A DNA stretch of 64,000 nucleotides from Streptantibioticus parmotrematis (GTDB taxonomy: Bacteria > Actinomycetota > Actinomycetes > Streptomycetales > Streptomycetaceae), in the NCBI RefSeq assembly GCF_019890615.1, contig NZ_JAINVZ010000003.1, forward strand, positions 1-64,000. Reading direction: 5' to 3'. Positions 36,033-50,357 of the stretch are shown in pieces. The position numbers and the translations under genes are program-made. The notes below the pieces were generated by a model. That model worked only from the letters and a program-made list of their open reading frames with translations. It searched no databases and was not told where the DNA came from. Within the stretch, counting starts at the first letter, position 1, and every line of letters begins with the position of its first letter.

Positions 36033-37238
36033 TCACCAGCGCCGGGCAACCAGGTCCCACACCACGTCGGCCAGGGCTTCCTTGGGTCCGTACGGCACGG
36101 GCGTCTCGGTGCCGTCGGCGGCGAGCACCACGGCCTCGTTCTCCTCCGAGCCGAAGGTCCTGCGCTCCCCCACCTCGTTGACGACCAGCAGGTCGCAGCC
36201 CTTGCGGGCGAGCTTGGCGCGGCCGTTGGCGAGCACGTCGTCGGTCTCGGCCGCGAAGCCCACGACGACCTGCCCGGCATGGGGGCGGTCGGCGGCCAGC
36301 TCGGCCAGCACGTCGGGGTTGCGGACCAGCTCGACGGGGGCGGGCTCCTGGCCCTCCCGCTTCTTGATCTTGCCGGCGGCGTAGGTGGCGGGCCGGAAGT
36401 CGGCCACCGCGGCGGCCATGACCACGGCGTCCGCGTCCGAGGCGGCCTTGAGCACCGCCTCGCGCAGCTGGACGGCGGTGCCCACGCGGACCACGTCGGC
36501 GCCCGCCGGGTCGGCCAGGTCGGTGTTGGCGGCCACCAGCGTGACCCGGGCGCCCCGGGCGACGGCGGTCCGGGCGAGGGCGTAGCCCTGCTTGCCGGAG
36601 GAGCGGTTGCCGAGGAAGCGCACCGGGTCCAGCGGTTCGCGGGTGCCGCCCGCGCTGACCACGACGTGCCGCCCGGCGAGGTCGGCGCTCCCGCCCTCGG
36701 CACCCCGGGCCAGCACGCGGCGGCAGACCTCGAAGATCTCGGCGGGGTCGGGCAGCCGCCCCTTGCCGGTGTCGACGCCGGTCAGGCGGCCCACCGCGGG
36801 CTCGATGACGACCGCGCCACGGCGGCGCAGGGTGGCGACGTTCTCCCGGGTGGCGGGGTTCTCCCACATCTCGGTGTGCATGGCGGGCGCGAAGACGACC
36901 GGACAGCGTGCGGTGAGCAGCGTGTTGGTCAGCAGGTCGTCGGCGAGGCCGTGGGCGGCGCGGGCCAGGGTGTCGGCGGTGGCGGGGGCGACGACGACCA
37001 GGTCGGCGGCCTGCCCGATCCGCACGTGCGGCACCTCGTGGACGTCGTCCCACACCTGCGGGGAGACGGGGTTGCCGGACAGCGCCGACCAGGTGGGCTC
37101 GCCGACGAAGCGCAGGGCGGAGGCGGTGGGCACCACGCGCACGTCGTGACCGGACTCGGTCAGCCGCCGCAGCAGCTCGCACGCCTTGTACGCGGCAATG
37201 CCGCCGCTCACCCCCAGGACGACCTTCGGCCTGTCCAT
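36033..37238 (-). CDS. coaBC: Bifunctional phosphopantothenoylcysteine synthetase/decarboxylase
   Basis: CoaBC (Dfp) carries out two steps of coenzyme A synthesis. The N-terminal flavin-dependent decarboxylase CoaC (about residues 1-185) shows GVSGGIAAYKA, HVRIGQAADL with the catalytic His, and PAMHTEMWENPAT. The C-terminal synthetase CoaB (about 190-400) shows VSAGGTREPLDPVRFLGN and SSGKQGYALA. At 401 aa it is complete. The ATG at 37238 has GGGGAG about 6 nt upstream. A strong terminator separates it from rpoZ. Confidence 0.95.
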   Translation of the reverse strand: MDRPKVVLGVSGGIAAYKACELLRRLTESGHDVRVVPTASALRFVGEPTWSALSGNPVSPQVWDDVHEVPHVRIGQAADLVVVAPATADTLARAAHGLADDLLTNTLLTARCPVVFAPAMHTEMWENPATRENVATLRRRGAVVIEPAVGRLTGVDTGKGRLPDPAEIFEVCRRVLARGAEGGSADLAGRHVVVSAGGTREPLDPVRFLGNRSSGKQGYALARTAVARGARVTLVAANTDLADPAGADVVRVGTAVQLREAVLKAASDADAVVMAAAVADFRPATYAAGKIKKREGQEPAPVELVRNPDVLAELAADRPHAGQVVVGFAAETDDVLANGRAKLARKGCDLLVVNEVGERRTFGSEENEAVVLAADGTETPVPYGPKEALADVVWDLVARRW

Positions 37239-37309
37239 CGCCTCTCCCCACTGTCGCGTCACTGTCGCGTCGCCGGTGTGATCCGGCGGGACCGTACCGT
37301 TCCATGACA

Positions 37310-37349
37310 CACCACGGGCCCGGCGGTGGTGGCCGCCGGGCCCGTGGTG
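37310..37349 (-). terminator. Terminator hairpin between rpoZ and coaBC
   Basis: A perfect 17-bp GC-rich stem (37310-37326 with 37333-37349) closes a 6-nt loop about 80 nt after the rpoZ stop. It should end gmk-rpoZ transcripts, leaving coaBC to its own promoter. Confidence 0.8.
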
Positions 37350-37428
37350 GTGATGCCTTCGCGTGCGCGCGAAGCGCCGTCCGCGTCGCCCTGACGGGCT
37401 GATTACCGCGCGGATTTACTGGGCCGAT

Positions 37429-37698
37429 TTACTGGGCCGACTCGACGGCCTCGGAGGTCAGCAGGCCCGCGTTGATCTCGCGCAGCGCGATCGACAGCGG
37501 CTTCTCGTGCACGTGGGTGTCCACGAGCGGGCCGACGTACTCCAGCAGGCCTTCGCCGAGCTGGGAGTAGTAGGCGTTGATCTGCCGCGCGCGCTTGGCC
37601 GCGTAGATCACGAGGCTGTACTTCGAGTCGGTGGCCTCGAGCAGCTCGTCGATCGGCGGGTTGATGATGCCCTCGGGCGTGGTGATGGAAGAGGACAC
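37429..37698 (-). CDS. rpoZ: RNA polymerase omega subunit
   Basis: The omega subunit assists folding and assembly of RNA polymerase by binding the beta-prime subunit. The 89-aa protein has the actinobacterial form with [20 protein letters not shown], the RARQIN motif and [11 protein letters not shown] near the C-terminus. GTG start with a modest AAGG about 8 nt upstream. It follows gmk by 61 nt, the order seen widely in bacteria. Confidence 0.97.
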   Translation of the reverse strand: MSSSITTPEGIINPPIDELLEATDSKYSLVIYAAKRARQINAYYSQLGEGLLEYVGPLVDTHVHEKPLSIALREINAGLLTSEAVESAQ

Positions 37699-37759
37699 GC
37701 TCTGCCTTTCGCTGCTGGGGTTGACTGGACTGCCGCGGGAAACGCGGAACGCGGTTCCG

Positions 37760-38353
37760 TCAGCTGTCCACCATCAAGGCTAGCAGCTCACGCGCCACGT
37801 CCTCGACGGAGGTGTTGACCAGGGTGGTGTCGAACTCCGACTCGGCGGCCAGTTCGGTACGGGCCACCGTCAGACGCCGTTCGATCACCTCGGGCGACTC
37901 GGTGCCGCGGCCTGTGAGCCGGCGCACCAGCTCGTCCCAGCTGGGCGGCGCGAGGAAGACCAGCCGGGCCTCGGGCATCGACTGGCGGACCAGCCGGGCG
38001 CCCTGCAGGTCGATCTCCAGCAGCACCGGCACACCCTGCGCGAGGTGGTCGGCCACCGCCTGCCGGGGGGTGCCGTAGCGGTTGCCCGCGAACTCGGCCC
38101 ACTCCAGCAACTCACCGTTGGCGATCAGCTTGTCGAAGACGTCGTCGTCGACGAAGTGGTACTGCACGCCGTCCCGCTCGCCCGGCCGGGGCTTGCGGGT
38201 GGTCGCGGAGACCGACAGCCAGATCTCCGGATGAACGGTGCGCAGATGAGCGACGACCGTGCTCTTGCCGACCCCGGAGGGGCCGGAGAGCACGGTCAGC
38301 CGCGGACGTACGTCCGGGGGTACGGGGGACGTCCCCCGGGAGTGTGCAGCCAT
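37760..38353 (-). CDS. gmk: Guanylate kinase
   Basis: Gmk phosphorylates GMP to GDP. The 197-aa protein has Walker [12 protein letters not shown] (about residues 22-32), the GMP-binding [14 protein letters not shown] segment and the lid. The ATG at 38353 has no close ribosome binding site but a GATAAT hexamer (38360-38365) lies 6 nt upstream, so it may be translated from a leaderless mRNA. Confidence 0.96.
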   Translation of the reverse strand: MAAHSRGTSPVPPDVRPRLTVLSGPSGVGKSTVVAHLRTVHPEIWLSVSATTRKPRPGERDGVQYHFVDDDVFDKLIANGELLEWAEFAGNRYGTPRQAVADHLAQGVPVLLEIDLQGARLVRQSMPEARLVFLAPPSWDELVRRLTGRGTESPEVIERRLTVARTELAAESEFDTTLVNTSVEDVARELLALMVDS

Positions 38354-38359
38354 GGAGCG

Positions 38360-38365
38360 ATTATC
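38360..38365 (-). promoter_or_regulatory. Possible -10 element for a leaderless gmk transcript
   Basis: The minus strand reads GATAAT, 6 nt before the gmk ATG. It matches five of six positions of TATAAT; no strong -35 is seen. Confidence 0.45.
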
Positions 38366-38401
38366 CCGGTTCTCCGCCCAGGCGGAAAACGGCGACGGCC
38401 G

Positions 38402-38725
38402 TCAGGCGGCGCCGCCGCCGAACTCCCGCTCCAGGGAGGCGATCTGGTTGGAACCGAGACCGCGCACGCGGCGGCTCTCGGAGATCCCGAGCCGCTCCAT
38501 GATCTGCTTGGCGCGGACCTTGCCGACGCCCGGCAGGGACTCCAGCAGGGCGGAGACCTTCATCTTGCCGATGACCTCATTCTCCTGGCCCGACTTGATG
38601 ACCTCGTGGAGGGAGGCGCCGGAGTGCTTGAGACGATTCTTGACCTCGGCGCGCTCCCGGCGAGCCGCGGCGGCCTTCTCGAGCGCGGCAGCGCGCTGTT
38701 CAGGGGTAAGGGGCGGAAGAGCCAC
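38402..38725 (-). CDS. mihF: Actinobacterial integration host factor
   Basis: This is the nucleoid-associated protein called mIHF in mycobacteria and sIHF in Streptomyces. It bends DNA and influences supercoiling and secondary metabolism. The 107-aa protein begins with ALPPLTPEQRAAAL and has a long basic helix followed by the helix-two-turn-helix DNA-binding part, LESLPGVGKVRAKQIMERLG. GTG start with GAGGTGA about 7 nt upstream. A good promoter (38835-38863) and a leader hairpin precede it, so it is expressed separately from pyrF. Confidence 0.96.
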   Translation of the reverse strand: MALPPLTPEQRAAALEKAAAARRERAEVKNRLKHSGASLHEVIKSGQENEVIGKMKVSALLESLPGVGKVRAKQIMERLGISESRRVRGLGSNQIASLEREFGGGAA

Positions 38726-38778
38726 GCCTACGTCACCTCGGATGTAGAACTGTCGGATACTGACCGGTGTGGAACCTA

Positions 38779-38809
38779 GTTGCTCCGCACTCGCAGAGCA
38801 ACGAGCAAC
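38779..38809 (-). promoter_or_regulatory. Leader hairpin of mihF with repeated arm
   Basis: GTTGCTC (38779-38785) can pair with either of two tandem GAGCAAC copies (38796-38802 and 38803-38809). The element lies in the mRNA leader of mihF. The two alternative pairings suggest a switch or simply a duplicated arm; no T run follows. Confidence 0.5.
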
Positions 38810-38834
38810 GCGCTTACGTGCGTTCTCCTGTCGG

Positions 38835-38863
38835 AGACTAGCGGGCGAACCCGCTCCCGTCAG
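38835..38863 (-). promoter_or_regulatory. Promoter of mihF, CTGACG-N17-TAGTCT
   Basis: The minus strand reads CTGACG (38858-38863), 17 bp, then TAGTCT (38835-38840), close to the main sigma consensus. Transcription would start near 38828, giving a leader of about 100 nt that contains the hairpin. Confidence 0.65.
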
Positions 38864-38951
38864 CGAGAACAGACGAAAAGTCCTGGTCAGACTCGATTCC
38901 CTGACGATCTGAGGTCACTTTTCGGACATAAGTGACGCCAGTCGCGGCCGG

Positions 38952-39796
38952 TCAGGCCTCGACGACCGCCCGGACGTCCTCCACGATCCGGGCCGCGGCG
39001 GCCGTCAGCGCCGTGACGTCAGGGCCGTGGCGCAGGACGTCGCGGCTGACGCTCGGCAGCACGTTGGGCAGCGCGGCGCCGAAGACCACCGGCAGATCGG
39101 CCGGGGTCGCGCCCTGCGCCCCGATGCCGGGGGCGAGCAGCGGCCCGCCGGTGTCGAGGTCGATGCCCGCCGCGGCGATCGTGTCGCCCAGGGTCGCGCC
39201 GACCACCGCGCCGAACGAGCCCATCGGCCGCTCCCCCGCGTTCTCGGCGCGCAGGTGGCCCAGGACGGATCCCGCGACCGTGGTGCCGTCCGGGCGCAGG
39301 GCGTGCTGGACCTCGGCGCCCTCCGGGTTGGAGGTGAGCGCCAGCGCGAAGATCCCGCAGCCGGACTCCCGGGCCGCCTCGACGGCCGGGCGCAGCGACC
39401 CGTAGCCGAGGTAGGGGCTGACGGTGACCGCGTCGGAGAACAGCGGGCTCGCCGGGTCCAGGTAGGTCGCGGCGTACGCGGCCATGGTGGAGCCGATGTC
39501 GCCGCGCTTGGCGTCCATCAGCACCAGGGCGCCGGCCGCGCGGGCCTCGGCGACCGTGCGCTCCAGCACGGCGATGCCGCGCGAGCCGAACCGCTCGTAG
39601 AACGCGGACTGCGGCTTGAGCACCGCGATCCGACCGGCCAGCGCCTCGACGGCGGTCAGCGAGAAGCGTTCGAGGCCGTCGGGGGTGTCGTCCAGGCCCC
39701 AGGCGGCCAGCAGGGAGGCGTGCGGGTCGATGCCGACGCACAGCGGCCCGCGGGTGTCCATGGCGCGGCGCAGCCGGGCACCGAAGCTCTCCGTCG

Positions 39797-39800
<4 letters not shown>
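38952..39800 (-). CDS. pyrF: Orotidine 5'-phosphate decarboxylase, type 2
   Basis: PyrF makes UMP from OMP, the last step of de novo synthesis. The 282-aa protein is the longer type 2 form, with LCVGIDPHASLL, LKPQSAFYERFG and the catalytic LMDAKRGDIGST. The GTG at 39800 overlaps the pyrD stop by 4 nt. The much longer frame in register upstream is an artefact. It is the last gene of the pyr operon. Confidence 0.96.
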
Positions 39801-40909
<1,109 letters not shown>

Positions 40910-41005
40910 AAGGGACTCTCCACGGCAGGGTGCGGCCAAGGCGGGACGGGCGAGGGGCGAGCCGGGCGGCGGGGGCGGCGCGGCGGGCCGCCGGGCTCAC
41001 GCGGA

Positions 41006-41028
41006 GGGGACACCGCTTCGGTGTCCCC
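41006..41028 (-). terminator. Hairpin between carB and pyrD
   Basis: A perfect 9-bp stem (41006-41014 with 41020-41028) with loop GCTTC lies just after the carB stop. It could partly terminate or stabilise the upstream pyr message. The 130-nt gap is the longest inside the operon. Confidence 0.5.
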
Positions 41029-41039
41029 CTCGCGTCGCG

Positions 41040-44343
<3,304 letters not shown>

Positions 44344-44351
<8 letters not shown>

Positions 44352-45477
44352 GCTGGCCCTCCATCAGGGTCACGAAGCGGTCGAAGAGGTAGGCCGCGTC
44401 ATGCGGGCCCGCCGCCGCCTCGGGGTGGTACTGGACGCTGAACGCGGGCTTGTCGAGCAGCCGCAGCCCCTCGACCACGTCGTCGTTGAGGCAGACGTGG
44501 GAGACCTCGGCGCGGCCGTAGGGCGTGTCGCTGACCCGGTCGAGCGGCGCGTCGACGGCGAAGCCGTGGTTGTGGGCGGTGACCTCGACCTTGCCGGTGG
44601 AGCGGTCCTGCACCGGCTGGTTGATGCCGCGGTGGCCGTACTTGAGCTTGTACGTGCCGAAGCCCAGGGCGCGGCCCAGCAGCTGGTTGCCGAAGCAGAT
44701 GCCGAACAGCGGGGTGCCGCGCTCCAGCACCGCCTGGATGACGGTCAGGTCGGCGGTGGCCGGGTCGCCGGGGCCGTTGGACAGGAAGACGCCGTCCGGG
44801 GCGACCGCGTAGACGTCCTCGGCGGTCGCGGTGGCGGGCAGGACGTGCACCTCGATGCCGCGCTCGGCCATGCGGTGCGGGGTCATGCCCTTGATGCCGA
44901 GGTCGAGGGCGGCCACGGTGTACTTCTTCTCGCCGATCGCCGGGACGACGTACGCCTCGGCGGTGGCGACCTCGCGCGACAGGTCGGCGCCGGTCATCTC
45001 GGGGGCCTGGCGGACCCGCTCCAGCAGGGCCGCGTCGTCGGCGACCGCGTCGCCGGAGAAGATCCCGACGCGCATGGCGCCGCGCTCGCGCAGGTGGCGG
45101 GTGAGGGCGCGGGTGTCGACGCCCTGGATGCCGACGACGCCCTGGGCGGCCAGCTCCTCGTCGAGGGTGCGCACCGAACGCCAGTTGGACGGCACCCGGG
45201 CGGGGTCGCGGACCACGTAGCCGGAGACCCAGATGCGCTTCGACTCCGGGTCCTCGTCGTTGACGCCGGTGTTGCCGACGTGCGGCGCGGTCATCACGAC
45301 GACCTGGCGGTGGTAGGAGGGGTCGGTCAGGGTCTCCTGGTAGCCGGTCATGCCGGTGGAGAACACCGCTTCGCCGAAGGTCTCCCCCACCGCCCCGTAG
45401 GCGCGGCCGCGGAAGGCGCGGCCGTCCTCCAGGACGAGTACGGCGGGGGTGCGGTCCCCCCTGGTGGAGGTGGTCAT
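44344..45477 (-). CDS. carA: Carbamoyl-phosphate synthase, small subunit
   Basis: CarA is the glutaminase subunit that feeds ammonia to CarB. The 377-aa protein has an N-terminal CPSase domain (about residues 1-150) and a class I glutamine amidotransferase domain with the nucleophile in [11 protein letters not shown] and the His/Glu pair in QYHPEA. The ATG at 45477 overlaps the stop of the membrane-protein gene upstream by 4 nt. Confidence 0.97.
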
Positions 45478-46037
45478 CGTGCGCCTTCCCTCGTGGTGTT
45501 CAGGTTGTTGACGGCCTCGACCCACGCGGGGTGCTCGGCGGGGTGTTCGGAGCGGAAGCCGGAGTCGATCACTCGGTCGCCGTGGCTCCAGGTGATGACC
45601 AGCAGGCCGCCCTCGGGGACCACCTTGCCCGCGATGCCCTTGTCGAGGCGGGCGCCGCGCAGTGCGGCGGACGGGATGAAGAAGTCGGTGGCGGCCGGAC
45701 GGCGTACCACCACGCCCTGTTCGGTCAGGGTCAGGTCGACCAGGCTGCGGGTGCCCAGGCCCCGGGCGGCGATCCGGTCCAGCCAGTCACCGGCGGTGGT
45801 GCTGGCGTGGTAGCGGCCGGACAGCTCGGCGACGGGCGTGCCCGGGTCGGCCGGGATCGCGGGCAGCTCCGGCAGGTCGGACTGGCGGGCGGCGCGCTTG
45901 CGCCAGGCCCGCCACATCAGCCAGTAGACGAGCGCGACCAGCACGACGAAGACGGCGAGCCATTCCAGCCGTCCGCTCAGGTCGGTGATCTTCGCCGAGT
46001 GCTTCGCCTCGGCCAGCAGCAGTGTGGTTGCGTTCAC
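45474..46037 (-). CDS. Single-pass membrane protein with PH-like domain, pyr operon
   Basis: This 187-aa protein has one transmembrane segment near the N-terminus (about residues 25-45, [17 protein letters not shown]) followed by basic residues, then a PH-like beta domain (about 75-175). The long part should face the cytoplasm. Its function is unknown, but it overlaps both pyrC and carA by 4 nt, so it is co-expressed with pyrimidine synthesis. From memory, Streptomyces relatives keep a gene here. It could anchor or regulate the enzymes, but there is no direct evidence. Confidence 0.8.
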   Translation of the reverse strand: MNATTLLLAEAKHSAKITDLSGRLEWLAVFVVLVALVYWLMWRAWRKRAARQSDLPELPAIPADPGTPVAELSGRYHASTTAGDWLDRIAARGLGTRSLVDLTLTEQGVVVRRPAATDFFIPSAALRGARLDKGIAGKVVPEGGLLVITWSHGDRVIDSGFRSEHPAEHPAWVEAVNNLNTTREGAR

Positions 46038-47323
46038 GTGAGCTTCCCGTCCATGACCGTCGCCTTGCCCCGCAGGAAGGTGGCGGTCACCCGGCCCGGC
46101 AGCTCGAGACCCTCGTACGGGGTGTTGCGGCTGCGGGAGGCGAAGCCGGCGGGGTTCACCACCCCACGGTATGCCGGATCGACCAGCGTCAGGTTGGCGG
46201 GCTCGCCCGCCGCGACGGGACGGCCGTGACCGGCGAGGCGGCCGATGGCGGCCGGGCGCAGCGACATGCGGTCGGCGACGCCCGCCCAGTCCAGCAGGCC
46301 GGTGTCGACCATGGTGTGCTGCACCACGGCCAGCGCGGTCTCCAGGCCCACCATGCCCATGGCGGCGGCGCCCCACTCGCAGTCCTTGTCCTCGTGCGGG
46401 TGCGGGGCGTGGTCGGTGGCGACGCAGTCGATGGTGCCGTCGGCCAGCGCCTCGCGCAGCGCCATCACGTCGGCCTCGGTGCGCAGCGGCGGGTTGACCT
46501 TGTAGACCGGGTTGTAGGTGCGCACCAGTTCGTCGGTGAGCAGCAGGTGGTGCGGGGTGACCTCGGCGGTGACGTTCCAGCCCTTGGACTTGGCCCAGCG
46601 CACGATCTCCACCGAGCCTGCGGTCGACAGGTGGCAGATGTGCACGCGGGAGCCGACGTGCGCGGCGAGCAACACGTCGCGGGCGATGATCGACTCCTCG
46701 GCGACCGCGGGCCAGCCGCGCAGGCCCAGTTCGCCGGAGACCGCGCCCTCGTTCATCTGGGCGCCCTCGGTCAGCCGGGGCTCCTGGGCGTGCTGGGCGA
46801 CGACGCCGTCGAAGGCCTTCACGTACTCCAGGGCGCGGCGCATGATGACCGCGTCGTCCACGCACTTGCCGTCGTCGGAGAAGACCCGTACGGCGGCGGC
46901 GGACTCGGCCATGGCGCCCAGTTCGGCGAGCTTGTTTCCCTCCAGGCCGACGGTGACGGCGCCGACCGGCTGCACGTCGCAGTAGCCGGACTCGCGGCCG
47001 AGCCGCCAGACCTGCTCGACGACGCCGGCGGTGTCGGCGACGGGGAAGGTGTTGGCCATGGCGTGCACGGCGGTGTAGCCGCCGACGGCGGCGGCGCGGG
47101 TGCCGGTCAGCACGGTCTCGGAGTCCTCGCGGCCCGGCTCGCGCAGGTGGGTGTGGAGGTCGACCAGGCCCGGCAGCGCGACCAGGCCCTCGGCCTCGAC
47201 CACCGTCGAGCCCTCGGGGGCGGTCAGGCCGGCGCCGACGGCGGCGACGGTCTCCCCGTCGATCAGGACGTCCGTCGGCTCACCGCCGAGGAGCTTCGCG
47301 CCGCGGATCAGGGTGGTACTCAT
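46034..47323 (-). CDS. pyrC: Dihydroorotase, class I
   Basis: PyrC cyclises carbamoyl aspartate to dihydroorotate. The 429-aa amidohydrolase shows zinc ligands in [22 protein letters not shown] and CVATDHAPH, with the long class I form typical of pyr operons. ATG start; it overlaps pyrB by 4 nt upstream and the membrane-protein gene by 4 nt downstream. Confidence 0.97.
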   Translation of the reverse strand: MSTTLIRGAKLLGGEPTDVLIDGETVAAVGAGLTAPEGSTVVEAEGLVALPGLVDLHTHLREPGREDSETVLTGTRAAAVGGYTAVHAMANTFPVADTAGVVEQVWRLGRESGYCDVQPVGAVTVGLEGNKLAELGAMAESAAAVRVFSDDGKCVDDAVIMRRALEYVKAFDGVVAQHAQEPRLTEGAQMNEGAVSGELGLRGWPAVAEESIIARDVLLAAHVGSRVHICHLSTAGSVEIVRWAKSKGWNVTAEVTPHHLLLTDELVRTYNPVYKVNPPLRTEADVMALREALADGTIDCVATDHAPHPHEDKDCEWGAAAMGMVGLETALAVVQHTMVDTGLLDWAGVADRMSLRPAAIGRLAGHGRPVAAGEPANLTLVDPAYRGVVNPAGFASRSRNTPYEGLELPGRVTATFLRGKATVMDGKLT

Positions 47324-48345
47324 GCTTGCTTGGTCTCCTCGGTGCGGGGGGTGGCGGTGGCGACGGCGGGCTCGTTGCCGCCCAGCAGCAGGTAGAGCAC
47401 GGCCATGCGGACGCTGACGCCGTTGGCGACCTGCTCGACGACGGTGCAGCGGCCGGAGTCGGCGACCTCGGCGGTGATCTCCATGCCGCGGTTCATCGGG
47501 CCGGGGTGCATCACGATGGCGTGCTCGGGCAGGGCGGCCATCCGGGCGCCGTCCAGGCCGTAGCGGCGGGCGTACTCGCGCTCGGTGGGGAAGAAGGCGG
47601 CGTTCATCCGCTCGCTCTGCACCCGCAGCATCATCACGGCGTCGGACTTGGCGAGCACCGCGTCGAGGTCGTAACTCACCTCGCAGGGCCAGGACTCGAC
47701 CCCGATCGGCAGCAGGGTGGGCGGCGCGACGAGGGTGACGTGGGCGCCCAGGGTGCCCAGCAGCGCGACGTTGGAGCGGGCGACGCGGCTGTGCAGGACG
47801 TCGCCGACGATGGTGATGCGGCGGCCTTCGAGGTCGCGCCCGGTGCCGTCGCCGGGGCCGCGGTGGAAGGTCGGGCCGCCGTCGGGGGCGCCGGCCAGGT
47901 GGCGGCGCATGGTGAAGGCGTCCAGCAGGGCCTGGGTGGGGTGTTCGTGGGTGCCGTCGCCCGCGTTGACCACCGAGCCGCCGATCCAGCCGGAGGTGGC
48001 GAGGCGGTGCGGGGCGCCGGAGGCGTGGTGGCGGATCACGACGGCGTCGGCGCCCATCGCCTCCAGGGTGAGCGCGGTGTCCTTGAGGGACTCGCCCTTG
48101 GAGACCGAGGAGCCCTTGGCGGAGAAGTTGATCACGTCCGCGGACAGCCGCTTCGCGGCGGCCTCGAACGAGATGCGGGTGCGGGTCGAGTCCTCGAAGA
48201 AGAGGTTGACGACCGTGCGGCCGCGCAGGGTGGGGAGTTTCTTGATCGGCCGGTCGGCGACCCGGGCCATCTCCTCGGCGGTGTCGAGGACCAGCAGGGC
48301 GTCGTCACGGGTGAGGTCGGCGGCCGAGATGAGGTGACGCTTCAT
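47320..48345 (-). CDS. pyrB: Aspartate carbamoyltransferase catalytic subunit
   Basis: PyrB condenses carbamoyl phosphate with aspartate. The 341-aa protein has the carbamoyl-phosphate loop [13 protein letters not shown] and [10 protein letters not shown]. It has no regulatory-subunit partner (pyrI) here, as expected for an operon controlled by PyrR. GGAG lies about 11 nt before the ATG. It follows pyrR by 90 nt. Confidence 0.97.
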   Translation of the reverse strand: MKRHLISAADLTRDDALLVLDTAEEMARVADRPIKKLPTLRGRTVVNLFFEDSTRTRISFEAAAKRLSADVINFSAKGSSVSKGESLKDTALTLEAMGADAVVIRHHASGAPHRLATSGWIGGSVVNAGDGTHEHPTQALLDAFTMRRHLAGAPDGGPTFHRGPGDGTGRDLEGRRITIVGDVLHSRVARSNVALLGTLGAHVTLVAPPTLLPIGVESWPCEVSYDLDAVLAKSDAVMMLRVQSERMNAAFFPTEREYARRYGLDGARMAALPEHAIVMHPGPMNRGMEITAEVADSGRCTVVEQVANGVSVRMAVLYLLLGGNEPAVATATPRTEETKQA

Positions 48346-48435
48346 CAGATATGACTCCGGATGGGTACGAAGCGGTGGCAGGGAGCGGCTGGTCGCGGGC
48401 GCGCAGGGGTGAGCGGACCCGCGGGCGGACGGGCC

Positions 48436-49029
<594 letters not shown>

Positions 49030-49113
49030 CCTTAAAGGACGTCTGGGTTACGCGCTCCACCGTACCAGGCCTGGTCGGAGGGGCCGCCGGGGGCCTTGCG
49101 TGGCCCGTTCGGC

Positions 49114-49143
49114 TTGACGAAGCCAAATTACGCTGCGTAACCT
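49114..49143 (+). promoter_or_regulatory. bldD promoter, TTGACG-N18-TAACCT
   Basis: A TTGACG -35 (49114-49119) and a TAACCT -10 (49138-49143) are 18 bp apart, so transcription should start near 49150, about 30 nt before bldD. The BldD operator overlaps the -10 and start site. Confidence 0.75.
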
Positions 49144-49156
49144 CACAGTGAGTTAC
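49137..49156 (+). promoter_or_regulatory. BldD operator (autoregulatory site)
   Basis: GTAACCTCACAGTGAGTTAC is a near-perfect 20-bp palindrome that contains the TCAC and AGTGA half-sites of BldD. It covers the -10 and +1 of the bldD promoter, where BldD with cyclic-di-GMP would repress its own gene. Confidence 0.75.
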
Positions 49157-49179
49157 CACGTGTCCATCCGGGGAGCCTT

Positions 49180-49680
49180 ATGTCCAGCGATTACGCCAAA
49201 CAGCTCGGAGCCAAGCTCCGGGCCATCCGCACGCAGCAGGGTCTCTCCCTCCACGGTGTCGAGGAGAAGTCCCAGGGCCGCTGGAAGGCGGTCGTCGTCG
49301 GCAGTTACGAGCGTGGCGACCGCGCGGTGACCGTGCAGCGGCTCGCCGAGCTGGCGGACTTCTACGGTGTCCCCGTGCAGGAGCTGCTGCCCGGTACCGC
49401 GCCCGGTGGCGCCGCCGAGCCGCCGCCGAAGCTCGTCCTCGACCTCGAGCGGCTCTCCCAGGTGCCGTCGGAGAAGGCCGGGCCGTTGCAGCGTTACGCG
49501 GCGACGATCCAGAGCCAGCGCGGCGACTACAACGGCAAGGTGCTGTCGATCCGCCAGGACGACCTGCGCACCCTCGCCGTGATCTACGACCAGTCGCCCT
49601 CGGTCCTCACCGAGCAGCTCATCGGCTGGGGCGTCCTGGACGCCGACGCGCGCCGCGCGGTCCAGCACGACGAGGTCTGA
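49180..49680 (+). CDS. bldD: Developmental master regulator BldD
   Basis: BldD represses sporulation and antibiotic genes during vegetative growth when bound to a cyclic-di-GMP tetramer. The 166-aa protein has an N-terminal XRE-type helix-turn-helix (about residues 8-72) and a C-terminal domain with the ligand signature RGD at 114-116 and RQDD at 125-128, the same numbering as in S. coelicolor. Both halves look functional. GGGGAG lies about 5 nt before the ATG. It is controlled by its own operator and ends at a long terminator shared with nusB. Confidence 0.98.
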   Translation: MSSDYAKQLGAKLRAIRTQQGLSLHGVEEKSQGRWKAVVVGSYERGDRAVTVQRLAELADFYGVPVQELLPGTAPGGAAEPPPKLVLDLERLSQVPSEKAGPLQRYAATIQSQRGDYNGKVLSIRQDDLRTLAVIYDQSPSVLTEQLIGWGVLDADARRAVQHDEV

Positions 49681-49759
49681 TCCGAGCGGACCGGGCCAGC
49701 CTTCGACGCTGCGGCGCAGAAACGTCCCAGCTCAGGCGGCACACGGGCATATGACGCCG

Positions 49760-49804
49760 CAAGGGGTGGGCCCCGGAGCACATCGCTCCGGGGCCCACCC
49801 CTTG
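49760..49804. terminator. Bidirectional terminator between bldD and nusB (20-bp stem)
   Basis: A perfect 20-bp GC-rich stem (49760-49779 with 49785-49804) closes a 5-nt loop. It lies between converging genes and should work in both directions. Confidence 0.85.
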
Positions 49805-49836
49805 GTCGTCTCCCGGCCGCGGAGGCCGGAACAGCA

Positions 49837-49871
49837 GGACGCGGCCGGGTGACGTGCACCCGGCCGCGTCC
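49837..49871. terminator. Second hairpin between bldD and nusB (15-bp stem)
   Basis: A perfect 15-bp stem (49837-49851 with 49857-49871) closes a 5-nt loop and lies 20 nt from the nusB stop. It is probably the primary nusB terminator. Confidence 0.75.
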
Positions 49872-49890
49872 GCGCGGTCCTGGAGGGCCC

Positions 49891-50355
49891 TCAGGCGCCC
49901 TCGGGAGCCTGCGCGCCGTCCTGGCGGTCCGAGCGGGCCAGGGTGGGCTTGAGGTCCTTCAGACGGGCCAGCAGGCCGTTGACGAAGGCGGGCGACTCGT
50001 CGGTGGAGAACTCCTTGACGAGCTGCACGGCCTCGTCGAGCACGACGGCGTCCGGGATCTCGTCCTCCCAGACCAGCTCGTAGGTGCCCAGCCGCAGCAC
50101 GTTGCGGTCCACGACCGGCATCCGGTCCAGGGTCCAGCCGACCGCGTAGGTGGAGATCAGCTCGTCGACCCGGGCGGCGTGGGCCTCGTAGCCCTCGACC
50201 AGGCGCATCGTGTACTCGGTCACCGGCGGCTGCCGGTCGTCGGTCCGCCCGAGCCGGATCCAGTCCGCCATGACGGTCACCGGCTTGGCACCGCGCTGGT
50301 CCGCCTCGAAGAGGATCTGGAAGGCACGCTTGCGGGCCTTGGTACGAGCGGCCAC
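49891..50355 (-). CDS. nusB: Transcription antitermination factor NusB
   Basis: NusB joins the NusA-NusE-NusG complex on boxA RNA and aids rRNA transcription. The 154-aa all-helical protein has the family start RTKARKRAFQILFEAD and the conserved ETKRR-like helices with VDRNVLRLGTYELVW and DAVVLDEAVQLVKEFS. GTG start. It begins 2 nt after the efp stop, so the two are co-transcribed. Confidence 0.97.
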   Translation of the reverse strand: MAARTKARKRAFQILFEADQRGAKPVTVMADWIRLGRTDDRQPPVTEYTMRLVEGYEAHAARVDELISTYAVGWTLDRMPVVDRNVLRLGTYELVWEDEIPDAVVLDEAVQLVKEFSTDESPAFVNGLLARLKDLKPTLARSDRQDGAQAPEGA

Positions 50356-50357
50356 GG

